Assembly (NCBI GenBank): GCA_021770065.1
Contig: JAETRR010000015.1
Location: forward strand, 1 to 64,000
DNA from: Lachnoclostridium sp.
Lineage (GTDB): Bacteria; Bacillota; Clostridia; Lachnospirales; Lachnospiraceae
Direction of reading: 5' to 3'
Length of the DNA stretch: 64,000 bases
Both the position numbers and the translations under genes were made by a program. The notes under the pieces are model-generated. The model worked only from the letters and a program-made list of their open reading frames with translations. It made no database searches and was not told the origin of the DNA. Position 1 is the first letter of the stretch. Each line of letters begins with the position of its first letter. Positions 17,076-26,483 of this stretch are shown piece by piece.

Positions 17076-18542
17076 TTACAAATGATTCGCTGCCAAAAAG
17101 CTTCTCTTACGTTCAATCATTTCCCCGATCCTGCCCATATACTGAGCCACATCCTTCACATTCTCCACGCGCTCAATATGATCCGCCCCAAAAACAAACT
17201 TGGAAGCGCCCCCCGCACCTGCAGCCAGGATCGTCTGCTTTTCTTCCATAATCAGTATATTGTAAATTCCTGCTTTGTCAACCTTTGCATACCCTACATT
17301 TTCAAAATTCCCTGTCATATTCTTCTGGCGGTAGAGATAATAGGGGTAAAGCCCCTGCTCCACGCAGCTTCGATAGGCCGAATCCATGATTTCCTGACTG
17401 TTCGTAAGCCCCATCTCCCGGTATTCCTCCTGGAAGAGTTTAAGGCGCGCCGCCCGTTTCACCGCCAGGGAATGGACGGTAATGCTGTCCGGTCCCAGAA
17501 TCCGAAGCTCCTCCAGGGTATGACGCACCTGGGGCAGCTCTTCCCCCGGCAGACCCACAATCAGATCCATATTGATATTGTCAAACCCGGCCTCTCTAGC
17601 CATGAAAAATGCTTCCTTCGTCTGCTCTGCCGTATGCCTGCGCCCGATGATATCCAGGGTTTCCTGGTTCATGGTCTGGGGATTCACCGAAACCCGTGTC
17701 ACTCCGTGCTCCTTAAGCACCCGGAACTTTTCGAGGGTTACACTGTCCGGCCGTCCGGCCTCCACTGTCAGCTCGCGAAGATGGCTGTAATCAAAAGATT
17801 CCTCCAGCACGCACAACAGCCGGTGAAGCTGCTCTTCCGTAAGAGTGGTAGGTGTACCGCCGCCTACATAAATGGTATTCAGCTTCCTGTCTTTATAAGC
17901 CTTTCCAAGAAAACGAAGTTCCAGAAAAAGCGCTTCCAGATACGCATCCACCTGCTTCTCCCACCGTTTTATAGGGGAAGACGAGAAGGAACAGTACAGA
18001 CAGATGCTCGGGCAGAAGGGAATCCCCACATAAAGGCTGTATCCCTCCCGGTAGTCAATGGCTCTCAGCACCTCCCGTTCCCGGTTGGCAATGGAAACGG
18101 CCAATGCCGTCTTCTCATTACTGCAAAGGTAGGTGCTCCGCATATAGTCCGCAATCTCCACGTTGGATCTGCCCTGCTCCAGCATTGCCATAGGAATCTT
18201 CACCGGACGGATTCCCGTAAGGGTTCCCCAGGGCAGCTTCCTCCCCGTATAATCCGAGAGCACTCCGTAAATAAGACGCTTCAGCTGATTTTTCACAAGC
18301 TTCCGCTCCGGATTCTCCACACAAACACGGCTCTTCTTCTGAAGAGCCCCATTCTCATATACTGCAAATTCGATTTCCTCATCTCCTACGGATGCCGCCA
18401 TCTGTAAAGGCATTTCTTCCGTAAATTCCGGCTTTTCACGGACATTTACTTCCTCCTCCGGGTAAAAAGCCTTGATTAAGGAATGAATGTCGTATGCAAA
18501 GCTTTCCTGGTTTATCTTTACTTCTATCATCATCGGTCTCAT
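17076..18542 (-). CDS. hemZ: Coproporphyrinogen dehydrogenase-like radical SAM protein HemZ
   Basis: A 488-residue HemN/HemZ-family radical SAM protein. The cluster motif CPSICLYC gives Cys177, Cys181 and Cys184, followed by TIYVGGGTPTTL and VNPQTMNQETLDIIGRRH. A roughly 165-residue N-terminal extension is typical of the clostridial HemZ subfamily and not of HemN. Its assigned reaction is oxygen-independent decarboxylation of coproporphyrinogen III, but the subfamily is weakly characterised. Its start overlaps the preceding hydrolase stop (ATGA). Confidence 0.85.
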   Translation of the reverse strand: MRPMMIEVKINQESFAYDIHSLIKAFYPEEEVNVREKPEFTEEMPLQMAASVGDEEIEFAVYENGALQKKSRVCVENPERKLVKNQLKRLIYGVLSDYTGRKLPWGTLTGIRPVKIPMAMLEQGRSNVEIADYMRSTYLCSNEKTALAVSIANREREVLRAIDYREGYSLYVGIPFCPSICLYCSFSSSPIKRWEKQVDAYLEALFLELRFLGKAYKDRKLNTIYVGGGTPTTLTEEQLHRLLCVLEESFDYSHLRELTVEAGRPDSVTLEKFRVLKEHGVTRVSVNPQTMNQETLDIIGRRHTAEQTKEAFFMAREAGFDNINMDLIVGLPGEELPQVRHTLEELRILGPDSITVHSLAVKRAARLKLFQEEYREMGLTNSQEIMDSAYRSCVEQGLYPYYLYRQKNMTGNFENVGYAKVDKAGIYNILIMEEKQTILAAGAGGASKFVFGADHIERVENVKDVAQYMGRIGEMIERKRSFLAANHL

Positions 18543-19165
18543 CCCATATACGGATTGTACTTCTTCTCCTGCCCGATAGAGGTCATCTCTTCATGGCCCG
18601 GATACACCTTCACATCCTCCGGAAGCACCAGAAGCTTCTCCTTCACAGACCGGACAAGCGTTGACAGGTTTCCGCCCGGAAAATCCGTCCGCCCGATGGA
18701 GCCGCTAAACAGCGTATCACCACTGAACAGCACCTTCTCCTCCGGCTGATAATAACAGCAGCCTCCCGGCGTATGTCCCGGTGTGAGAAGCATCCGGAAT
18801 TTCATGCCGGCCTCCTCAAACTCCTGACCGTCCTTTAAAAGCACATCCGGCTTCACCGTAACGGCCATGCCGAACAAAGCCCTGGACAAATTCTGTTCCG
18901 GATCCGAAAGCAGCTCTTTCTCCGCCTCCGACGCATAAACCTTTAATCCAAAATCCCGTTTTAAGTCCGAAACAGCCAGAATGTGATCCCCGTGTCCGTG
19001 AGTCAGAAAAACAGCCTTCAGATTCAAGCCTTCGTCCACAGCCTTCCTGGCGATCACATCCGCCCGGTCTGCCGGGTCTACTACAATCGTCTCCAGCGTT
19101 TCCTCATTGATCAGAAGGTAGCAGTTGGTCCGCACATCTCCCAAAACAAGCGTTTCTATCTTCAT
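18539..19165 (-). CDS. Metallo-beta-lactamase-fold hydrolase (glyoxalase II-like)
   Basis: A 208-residue MBL-fold protein with the binuclear site motif THGHGDHILA, then LTPGHTPGGCCYY, FSGDTLFSGSIGRTDFPGG and VYPGHEEMTSIG. It is close to the YcbL/GloB-like hydrolases found next to relA in clostridia; the substrate is unproven. The ATG at 19165 (MKIETLVLGD) is preferred over a longer frame that would run into relA. It is coupled to hemZ by a 4-nt overlap. Confidence 0.85.
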   Translation of the reverse strand: MKIETLVLGDVRTNCYLLINEETLETIVVDPADRADVIARKAVDEGLNLKAVFLTHGHGDHILAVSDLKRDFGLKVYASEAEKELLSDPEQNLSRALFGMAVTVKPDVLLKDGQEFEEAGMKFRMLLTPGHTPGGCCYYQPEEKVLFSGDTLFSGSIGRTDFPGGNLSTLVRSVKEKLLVLPEDVKVYPGHEEMTSIGQEKKYNPYMG

Positions 19166-19208
19166 ATACTTCCCGATCCACCCTTTCTGCTCATAATACA
19201 AAGCCGTA

Positions 19209-21515
19209 TCAGCCCATGGCGCGCTCAATATCCAGGACGCTCTCCACCTGATGAAGCTTCTCTGCAATCCGCTGAAGTTCATCCTTTCCGCCAATCTCAA
19301 AGGCAATGGAAATGGTAGCTGTCCCCTGCTTGCTGGTACGCACATTGATACTGCTCATATCAATTCCCCGTTCCGTAAAAATCCGGGAGATATCCACCAG
19401 AAGCCCTGTCCGGTTATTGGCATAGATCTTAATCTCCGTGGCATATTTCTCCCCGGAAGCAGCCGGGCCCATCTCCTGCCATTCCGCATCAATCAGTCTC
19501 CGGCGTTCCAGCTCCTGAAGATTCAGCACATTGATACAGTCGGTCCGGTGAATGGAAACTCCGCGTCCCCGGGTGACAAATCCGATAATCTCGTCCCCCG
19601 GCACCGGACTGCAGCACTTGGAAAACCGCACAGACACATCCGAAAGCCCCTTGACTACAATGCCGCTCTTGGACTTGGTAATGCGGATCTTGCTGTCTTT
19701 ATTGTCGGCCACGGCCTCCATAACCTTCTCGTCAGTAACTTCCTTTTTGTGGAGCTTCTCATACTCCTCGGTCATCTTATTGATGACCTGGCCCTCTTTC
19801 AGGCCTCCGTGTCCGATAGCCGCCAGAACGGAATCCCAGTCCCGGAAGCCGTATTTGCGCATGACCACATTCTGAAACTCCGGCTTCATAATGTCAGACA
19901 TGACAATGGACTTTACCTTGCAGTACTGGGCAAGCAGCTCCTTGCCCCTCAATATATTCTCCTCTTTAAACTGGTGCTTAAACCACTGGTTAATCTTATT
20001 CTTCGCCTGGGTGCTCTTGACCACATTCAGCCAGTCACGGCTGGGCCCTCTGGAATTCTGGGAAGTCAGCACCTCAATGCGGTCCCCGTTCTGAATGGTA
20101 TAGTCAATGGTTACCAGCTTGCCGTTGACCCTGGCCCCAATCATCTTATTGCCCACAGCACTGTGGACACTGTAAGCAAAGTCAATGGGCGTAGAGCCGC
20201 TGGGAAGCGTCTTCACATCTCCCGTAGGCGTAAAGCAGTAGACACTCTCGGAAAAGAGATCCAAATCGCTCTTCAGGAGATTCATAAACTCCTTATTGTC
20301 CGACATGTCGCGCTGCCACTCCAGAATCTGCCGAAGCCAGCTCATTTTCTCCGCTTCCTGCTGATCCACGGTCTTCTTGCCGTCGCTGCTCTCCTTATAC
20401 TTCCAGTGAGCCGCGATTCCGTACTCGGCCGTCTTGTGCATGTCAAAGGTGCGGATCTGAATCTCAAAGGGCTGTCCGTTCGGCCCGATAAGCGTAGTGT
20501 GAAGAGACTGATACATATTCGGCTTGGGCATGGCAACATAGTCCTTGAACCGCCCCGGAATAGGCGTGTACATCTCATGTATCACACCGAGAGCCGCATA
20601 GCAGTCCTTCACCGTATCCACAATAATCCGCACGGCAAACAAATCATAAATCTGATCCAGCGTTTTATTCTGGTTGACCATTTTCTTATAGATGCTGAAA
20701 AAATGCTTCACCCGGCCGTCCACATGGGCCTCTATGCCGCCGTTTTCCATATGGCGCTTAACTTCTTCCACGATTTCCTGTACAAAGGCCTCCCTGGTGC
20801 TCTTCTTATCGGAAATCTGCTCCTTCAGTTCATAGTAAACCTCCGGCTCCAGATACTTAAGAGACAGATCGTCCAGCTCATTCTTGACCTTGGAGATACC
20901 AAGCCTCTGGGCGATGGGCGCATAAATGTCCATAGTCTCCCGGGCCTTTTCCTTCTGCTTTTCCGGCTTCATATACTGGAGCGTGCGCATATTGTGAAGG
21001 CGGTCAGCCAGCTTAATCAGAATCACGCGGATATCCTTTGCCATGGCAAGAAACATCTTTCTGAGATTCTCCGCCTGGATCTCAATCTTATCCTTAGAGT
21101 AGGACAACTGTCCCAGCTTCGTGACGCCGTCCACCAGAAGAGCCACCTCTTCACCGAACTCCTTCACAATCTCCTCGGTGGTCATAACGGTATCCTCCAC
21201 CGCGTCGTGGAGAAGCCCCGAGACAATCGTCTCCTTGTCAAGCTCTAAGTCCGCCAGAATTATGGCAACACAAAGAGGGTGAATAATATAAGGTTCACCC
21301 GATTTTCGCAGCTGTCCCTCGTGGGCTTTGAAGGCAATCCGATATGCTTTTTCAATCATGGAAATATCCGTGGACGGATGATATTTGCGTACACTTTTAA
21401 TTAACTCCTGGTAAAGCTCCGCCGGATCGGTAAAATCCTGCATAGTCTTTACATTCTCATCCGCTCTGGTCAAAGCCCCGTCCCGGTCCTTTACACCAAT
21501 CTTCATCTCTGCCAT
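19209..21515 (-). CDS. relA: Bifunctional (p)ppGpp synthetase/hydrolase
   Basis: A 768-residue Rel protein that makes and degrades (p)ppGpp. Order: HD hydrolase domain (about 45-200, HDAVED and KLADRLHNMRT intact), synthetase (about 240-355, GRVKHFFSIYKKM and YQSLHTTLIG), TGS (about 405-465), helical/zinc-finger region (SKCCSPVPGDEIIGFVTRGRG) and C-terminal ACT (about 690-768). Both active sites look complete. It lies between apt and the MBL hydrolase in the conserved clostridial order. The ribosome binding site is weak (GCGGGTGG). Confidence 0.95.
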   Translation of the reverse strand: MAEMKIGVKDRDGALTRADENVKTMQDFTDPAELYQELIKSVRKYHPSTDISMIEKAYRIAFKAHEGQLRKSGEPYIIHPLCVAIILADLELDKETIVSGLLHDAVEDTVMTTEEIVKEFGEEVALLVDGVTKLGQLSYSKDKIEIQAENLRKMFLAMAKDIRVILIKLADRLHNMRTLQYMKPEKQKEKARETMDIYAPIAQRLGISKVKNELDDLSLKYLEPEVYYELKEQISDKKSTREAFVQEIVEEVKRHMENGGIEAHVDGRVKHFFSIYKKMVNQNKTLDQIYDLFAVRIIVDTVKDCYAALGVIHEMYTPIPGRFKDYVAMPKPNMYQSLHTTLIGPNGQPFEIQIRTFDMHKTAEYGIAAHWKYKESSDGKKTVDQQEAEKMSWLRQILEWQRDMSDNKEFMNLLKSDLDLFSESVYCFTPTGDVKTLPSGSTPIDFAYSVHSAVGNKMIGARVNGKLVTIDYTIQNGDRIEVLTSQNSRGPSRDWLNVVKSTQAKNKINQWFKHQFKEENILRGKELLAQYCKVKSIVMSDIMKPEFQNVVMRKYGFRDWDSVLAAIGHGGLKEGQVINKMTEEYEKLHKKEVTDEKVMEAVADNKDSKIRITKSKSGIVVKGLSDVSVRFSKCCSPVPGDEIIGFVTRGRGVSIHRTDCINVLNLQELERRRLIDAEWQEMGPAASGEKYATEIKIYANNRTGLLVDISRIFTERGIDMSSINVRTSKQGTATISIAFEIGGKDELQRIAEKLHQVESVLDIERAMG

Positions 21516-21557
21516 CTGTCAACCACCCGCTTCTGTCTCAATACTGCCAGCAGCTTC

Positions 21558-22082
21558 TCAATTCCCCTCATAGCGGATTACGGAAGCCACATCATACCTG
21601 GAAAGCTTCTCCCGTCCCTTAAGTCCGGCAAGCTCCATCAGGAAAATAATCTTCACGACCTCACCGCCAAGCTCCTCCACCAGCTCAGCCGCCGCCTGTA
21701 TGGTTCCCCCCGTTGCAATGAGATCGTCCACCAGAACCACCTTCTGCCCCGGCTTAATGGAATCCTTATGCATCTCAATCACCGCACTGCCGTATTCCAG
21801 ATCGTATTCCTTGGAAATCGTCTCACAGGGCAGCTTCCCCTTCTTGCGTACCAGCACAAAAGGCTTATTCAGATTATAAGCGATGGGCGTGCCGAACACA
21901 AAGCCTCTTGACTCGGCACCCACAACCACATCAAAATCAACATCCTTCAAGAGCTCCTGCATGGAATCAATGGCCAGTCTCAAGCCGTCCGCATCCTGCA
22001 GCACGGAAGTTACGTCACGGAAAATAATCCCTTTCTCCGGAAAATCCGGAATACTTCTTACATATTCTTCCAGTTTTTTCAT
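21558..22082 (-). CDS. apt: Adenine phosphoribosyltransferase
   Basis: A 174-residue purine-salvage enzyme converting adenine and PRPP to AMP. Motifs: PDFPEKGIIFRDVT, GAESRGFVFGTPIAY, and the PRPP-binding VVLVDDLIATGGT. The start at 22082 (MKKLEEY) follows AAAGGAG; a longer frame to 22121 is not supported. Confidence 0.95.
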   Translation of the reverse strand: MKKLEEYVRSIPDFPEKGIIFRDVTSVLQDADGLRLAIDSMQELLKDVDFDVVVGAESRGFVFGTPIAYNLNKPFVLVRKKGKLPCETISKEYDLEYGSAVIEMHKDSIKPGQKVVLVDDLIATGGTIQAAAELVEELGGEVVKIIFLMELAGLKGREKLSRYDVASVIRYEGN

Positions 22083-22236
22083 CCTTTTATGCTCCTTTCC
22101 CTGTTCACCAATGGAACACATTATAGCACGAATTCAGCCATTTGACAACACTTTGAGGTATTCCGAAAAAGATGCCTCCGAAAAAGATGCGCAAAAGATA
22201 TTGCAAAAAATGTTCCGCCGTAAAGCATCCCGGAAA

Positions 22237-23952
22237 CTACCGGTAAGCGGACACCACCAGCTGTAACGTCCGCCGGCCCATATATTCATTCACCTCAGGA
22301 TAATACAGAATCGAGATCCGCTCCTTCCCCTCTATGTACTCCAAATCCCCCCGGACATCCCCGAAACTCAAAGCCTCCATCCGGAATCCGTTTTCATCCT
22401 CCAGCATCAGCTTTAACACATTGGCATTCTTCCCGATAATCCGTGCACTCCGGACATACAGATTCCCGGCCGCAAAAAGCGGCTTCTCATTTCCCTTTCC
22501 AAAAGGCTCTAAAAGTTCCAGTTCCCCAATCAGCTGCTCCCCGGCATACTGTATCGGCAGAACCGCGTCATAAGACTCCCGGGGAACCAACTCCTCCTCC
22601 GTCAGCGCACAGTTCTCATTCAGTCTTTGACGAAGTTCCTCCACTTTATCACGCTCCATAGACAGGCCGGCTGCCATAGGATGTCCCCCGAACCGGGTAA
22701 ACAGCTCCCGGACCTTCGTCATCTCCTCAAACATATGGTAACCCTCAATAGAGCGCCCGGAACCCTTCACTCCGTCCTCCCCGTCAGTCAGAATAAAACA
22801 GGGCCTGTAAAACTGTTCCCGAATCCGCCCCGCAATAATTCCCGCCAGGCTCTCATGGCAGTCCGGCAGATACACCACCAGAACCCGGTCCTCCTTCAAA
22901 GCCGTCTCCTCAATCTGCCTTCTGGCTTCTTCCGTGCCTTTCACCGTAAGAGCCTTCCTGCTGTCATTCAGAGCCTTCAAATCCCCGGCCAGAGCCTCCG
23001 CTTCCTCCCGGCTCTCTGCCCCCAGGAGATTCAGCGCACGTTTCGCCGTATCCAGCCGTCCGCTGGCATTGATACAAGGCCCAATCACAAATCCGATATG
23101 GTAAGCCGTAAGCTTCTTCCCCTCCAGACCGTTTACCGCAATCAGCGCCCGATATCCCGGATTTCTCGTCTGCACAAGCCTTTTCAACCCATACTGCACC
23201 AAAATCCGGTTCTCCCCCCGAAGCTCCATAATATCTCCAACCGTAGCCACCGCCGCAAACTCCGCCAGGTCAAGAGCCTCCTCTTTGGAAATCCCTTCTT
23301 CCCGGTAGAGCGCCTCCACCAGCCGGAAAGCCACCGCCGCCCCACAGAGCATCTTAAAGGGATATCTACAGTCCTCCTGCTTAGGATTCACAATCACATC
23401 CGCCGGAGGCAGAATAAAAACCCTGTTCCCATCCTCCTCCCGAAAAGGGATCTCATGGTGATCCGTTACCACCACCGTCATCCCAAGCTCCTTGGCAAAC
23501 CCAATCTCCGCAGCCGCCGCAATCCCATTATCACAGGTAACAATCGTATCCACCCCGGCCGCAGCCGCCTTACGGATCAGATTCTCATTCACCCCATACC
23601 CGTCCTTCATCCGATCCGGAATCACCGTATCCACCTTAGCCCCAATCCTCTTAAGCCCCGTCAGCAGAATATGCGTGGCATTCACCCCGTCAATATCATA
23701 ATCCCCGATAATCCGGACAGAAGCCCCGGCATCCCGTTTCTCCCGAATCAGAGAGACCGCCTCCCTCATCCCCTTCATAAGAAAAGGATCCGCCAGACCA
23801 TCCATTTTCCCAAAAAGATAATCCCGGACCTCCCCCTCACTCATCCCCGCCCGGTTCCGGATCATCCTCACCGTCAAAGGACTCACCCCAAGCTTCCGGG
23901 CCATCTCCCGATTCCCCTCCATCCGAGGCGCCTCAACCCAGATTTCTCTCAT
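22237..23952 (-). CDS. recJ: Single-stranded-DNA-specific exonuclease RecJ
   Basis: A 571-residue DHH-family 5'-3' exonuclease. Motifs: IGDYDIDGVNATHIL, VTCDNGIAA, VVTDHHEIPF (the DHH), a DHHA1 segment with RFGGHPMAAGLSM, and a C-terminal OB domain. The start at 23952 is chosen because GGAGAGGAGAGAGGG lies just upstream. Further up, GGAACCGGAATGG repeats the leader motif seen at LUD and aspS. Repeat C1 separates it from secDF. Confidence 0.93.
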   Translation of the reverse strand: MREIWVEAPRMEGNREMARKLGVSPLTVRMIRNRAGMSEGEVRDYLFGKMDGLADPFLMKGMREAVSLIREKRDAGASVRIIGDYDIDGVNATHILLTGLKRIGAKVDTVIPDRMKDGYGVNENLIRKAAAAGVDTIVTCDNGIAAAAEIGFAKELGMTVVVTDHHEIPFREEDGNRVFILPPADVIVNPKQEDCRYPFKMLCGAAVAFRLVEALYREEGISKEEALDLAEFAAVATVGDIMELRGENRILVQYGLKRLVQTRNPGYRALIAVNGLEGKKLTAYHIGFVIGPCINASGRLDTAKRALNLLGAESREEAEALAGDLKALNDSRKALTVKGTEEARRQIEETALKEDRVLVVYLPDCHESLAGIIAGRIREQFYRPCFILTDGEDGVKGSGRSIEGYHMFEEMTKVRELFTRFGGHPMAAGLSMERDKVEELRQRLNENCALTEEELVPRESYDAVLPIQYAGEQLIGELELLEPFGKGNEKPLFAAGNLYVRSARIIGKNANVLKLMLEDENGFRMEALSFGDVRGDLEYIEGKERISILYYPEVNEYMGRRTLQLVVSAYR

Positions 23953-24030
23953 ACCCTCTCTCCTCTCCATTCCGGTTCCACGGCACTATACAAAGTACTG
24001 CCATTTCCAAATCACATCATTCAAAAACCA

Positions 24031-24248
24031 GGAGGGGGCTGCCTCGGAATGCGGCTTCCGGCTTTTCCTATATCCAGTGTCCGGCTATTCACGCACACTG
24101 TGTCTGATATGGACGAACATTGCACAAAACCAATACCGCTTAACAAAAACAAAAAGCAATGTCCGTACAGAGCAGACACAGTGTACGTGAATCGTCCGAA
24201 CACAGGATATGGAAAAGCCGGATGCCGTATTCCGAGGCAGTCCCCTCC
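24031..24248. repeat. Long inverted-repeat element family C, copy 1
   Basis: Two arms of about 80 nt (24031-24115 and 24163-24248) are almost perfect inverted repeats: GGAGGGGGCTGCCTCGGAAT at the left end against ATTCCGAGGCAGTCCCCTCC at the right. The loop is AT-rich. A shorter relative lies at 28764-28917 (shared: CCGAACACAGGATATGGAA and GCAATGTCCG). It fills the secDF-recJ gap and encodes nothing. It resembles a MITE or a strong hairpin. Confidence 0.75.
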
Positions 24249-24264
24249 GTCCATCCCGTCCGTC

Positions 24265-26409
24265 CTACTTCACCTTACTGCGAACCCGCGTCTTCAACAC
24301 AAACCAAAGCGCCCCCGTAATACAAACCGAAGAATAAGCCCCGCAGACAATCCCCACCATAAGCGGCAGGGCAAACTCTTTAATCGAAGCCACTCCCATG
24401 ACAAACAGCGCCGCCACCATAATAAAAGTTGTCAGCGAAGTATAAATACTCCGCGTCAGCGTCTGCGTAATACTCCGGTTCACAATCTCTTTCAGATCAT
24501 CCTTCTTCCCGGCAGCAGCCAGATTCTCCCGGATCCGGTCAAAGATAACAATCGTCGCATTAATAGAATATCCCACAATTGTCAGCATACAGGCAATAAA
24601 CGTATTCCCCACCGAAATCCGCGCCACTGCATAGAACGCCAGCACCACCAGCACATCATGCACCAGTGCCGTCACCGCGCTTGCCGCAAACCTGATATCC
24701 TTAAACCGGAACCAGATATAAAGCAGCATCAGAACCGAAGCCAGCACCACGGCTGTCAGAGCATCCGCCCGGACCTCGCTGCTGATAGAAGAACTGATAT
24801 TCTCCGCCGTAATCGCCGTCTCATCCACGCCGAACTTCTCCGCCAAAGCCTTATTGAGCGCCTGTCTTGTCTCCAAATCAAGCTCCCTGGTCTTAATCAC
24901 TACATCATTGCTTCCCTGAACCTGCTGGGCCTGGATCTCATTACTTCCGATCACCTCACTCACTACCGGTTTCACATCGGCATCAATCTCCCCAATGGTC
25001 ATAGCCTGTGCAAAGGGAATCGTCGTGGAAGTGCCTCCCTGGAATTCCAGACTGTAATTCAGCGCCCCCGCGCCGCGTCCGGCCTGGATGCCCATAACGG
25101 CTGCGCCGCCCAGAATCAATACAGCGGAGACGATAAAGCAGAGATTTTTCTTTCCCAGGAAGTTCAGTGTCTTCCGCTCCTTCTGGACTCCGTAAAGCTT
25201 CTCACTCTTAAGCCCCAGGGCAAACAGCGCATTCAGCACCAGCCGCGTCACCACAAGAGCCGTAAACATGGAAATCACAATACCAAGGGCCAGAGTCTGC
25301 GCAAACCCCTTCACGCTTCCCGAGCCTCGCAGCCCCAGGACAACCGCCGCAATCAGCGTCGTAATATTGCCGTCCACAATGGCCGACAAAGCTTTTTTAA
25401 ACCCGATTTTCATGGCAGAGCGCACCGTCTTCCCGGTAGCAAGCTCCTCCCGGATCCTGGCAAAGATAATGACATTTGCGTCCACGGCCATACCGATACT
25501 TAAGATAATACCGGCAATACCGGGCAGGGTCAGCGTCATCTCAAAGGCATTTAACAGCACCAGCATCAGCGCTACATAGATGGTAAGTGCAATGGCGGAA
25601 GCAATGCCCGGAAGCAGATAAACCGCAATCATAAAAATCAGCACCAGGGCAAAGCCCACGGCCCCGGCCTTCAGGCTGGTGGAGATAGCCTCCTCCCCGA
25701 GCTGTGCCCCCACGACTTTGGATCTGAGCTCCTTAAGCTCCAGCTGAAGGGAACCGATCCGGATGGTAGAAGCGAGGCGCTCCGCCGACTCAAAGGATTC
25801 CATATTGGTAATGGAAGGATTGCCGTCTGTAATCTCCGCCTGTACCGTAGGTGCACTGATCACTTCCCCGTCATAGACAATGGGAATCTGCAGGCCCATG
25901 TTTTCTCTTGTGGCCTCTGCGAACTTCTCGGCCCCCTCATCCGTCAGAGTCAGAGCTACCTCGTAAGAATTTTTGCCAAGATTATCCGTATATCCCTTTG
26001 CCTCGGCGCTCTTGATATCCGTTCCCTCAATAAGAACATTTCCCGCAAGATCCTGAAACTCCAGGGAACCCGGCCGTCCAAGCTCCTCCAGAATCGCATT
26101 GGCATCGGATACACCAGGAATCTCAATATTAATCCGGTTATTTCCCTCCTGGTAAACCACCGCCTCGGTGCTGTAGCCCTCCACACGCTTCTGGAGCTTA
26201 TAGACCGTATCGTCCATCTGCTCCTGGGTGGGATTGTCAATCACCGTCTGATAGGTAATGCTGACACCGCCGGCCAGGTCAAGGCCCAGCTTAATATTCT
26301 TCGCCGCGCCGGTCTGCGATTCTCCAAAGCCTGCGGCTGCACCGTAGATCAGGCCTGCCGTCACCAGCACTGTGAGCAGCAGGGTTAAAATTCCTGTATT
26401 TTTCTTCAT
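24265..26409 (-). CDS. secDF: Fused protein-export membrane protein SecD/SecF
   Basis: A 714-residue single-chain SecDF, the proton-driven accessory of SecYEG. The SecD part (about 1-395) has an N-terminal helix, GLDLAGGVSITYQ, the large first periplasmic domain and six-helix region ending in MAVDANVIIFARIREEL. The SecF part (about 405-714) repeats the layout, with LEFQGGTSTTI and VGYSINATIVIFDRIREN. The fusion is usual in clostridia. It is transcribed from scfB towards recJ. Confidence 0.94.
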   Translation of the reverse strand: MKKNTGILTLLLTVLVTAGLIYGAAAGFGESQTGAAKNIKLGLDLAGGVSITYQTVIDNPTQEQMDDTVYKLQKRVEGYSTEAVVYQEGNNRINIEIPGVSDANAILEELGRPGSLEFQDLAGNVLIEGTDIKSAEAKGYTDNLGKNSYEVALTLTDEGAEKFAEATRENMGLQIPIVYDGEVISAPTVQAEITDGNPSITNMESFESAERLASTIRIGSLQLELKELRSKVVGAQLGEEAISTSLKAGAVGFALVLIFMIAVYLLPGIASAIALTIYVALMLVLLNAFEMTLTLPGIAGIILSIGMAVDANVIIFARIREELATGKTVRSAMKIGFKKALSAIVDGNITTLIAAVVLGLRGSGSVKGFAQTLALGIVISMFTALVVTRLVLNALFALGLKSEKLYGVQKERKTLNFLGKKNLCFIVSAVLILGGAAVMGIQAGRGAGALNYSLEFQGGTSTTIPFAQAMTIGEIDADVKPVVSEVIGSNEIQAQQVQGSNDVVIKTRELDLETRQALNKALAEKFGVDETAITAENISSSISSEVRADALTAVVLASVLMLLYIWFRFKDIRFAASAVTALVHDVLVVLAFYAVARISVGNTFIACMLTIVGYSINATIVIFDRIRENLAAAGKKDDLKEIVNRSITQTLTRSIYTSLTTFIMVAALFVMGVASIKEFALPLMVGIVCGAYSSVCITGALWFVLKTRVRSKVK

Positions 26410-26483
26410 AATACCAACTTATCCTTCCTTCTTTTTTCTCATCCCTCTGTTGCTTTTTGTATCTTACCGTACAAAGCCTTCCG

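Noticed and set aside
24031..24248. Family C as an insertion sequence.
   Set aside because: There is no transposase frame; at most it is a non-autonomous element.
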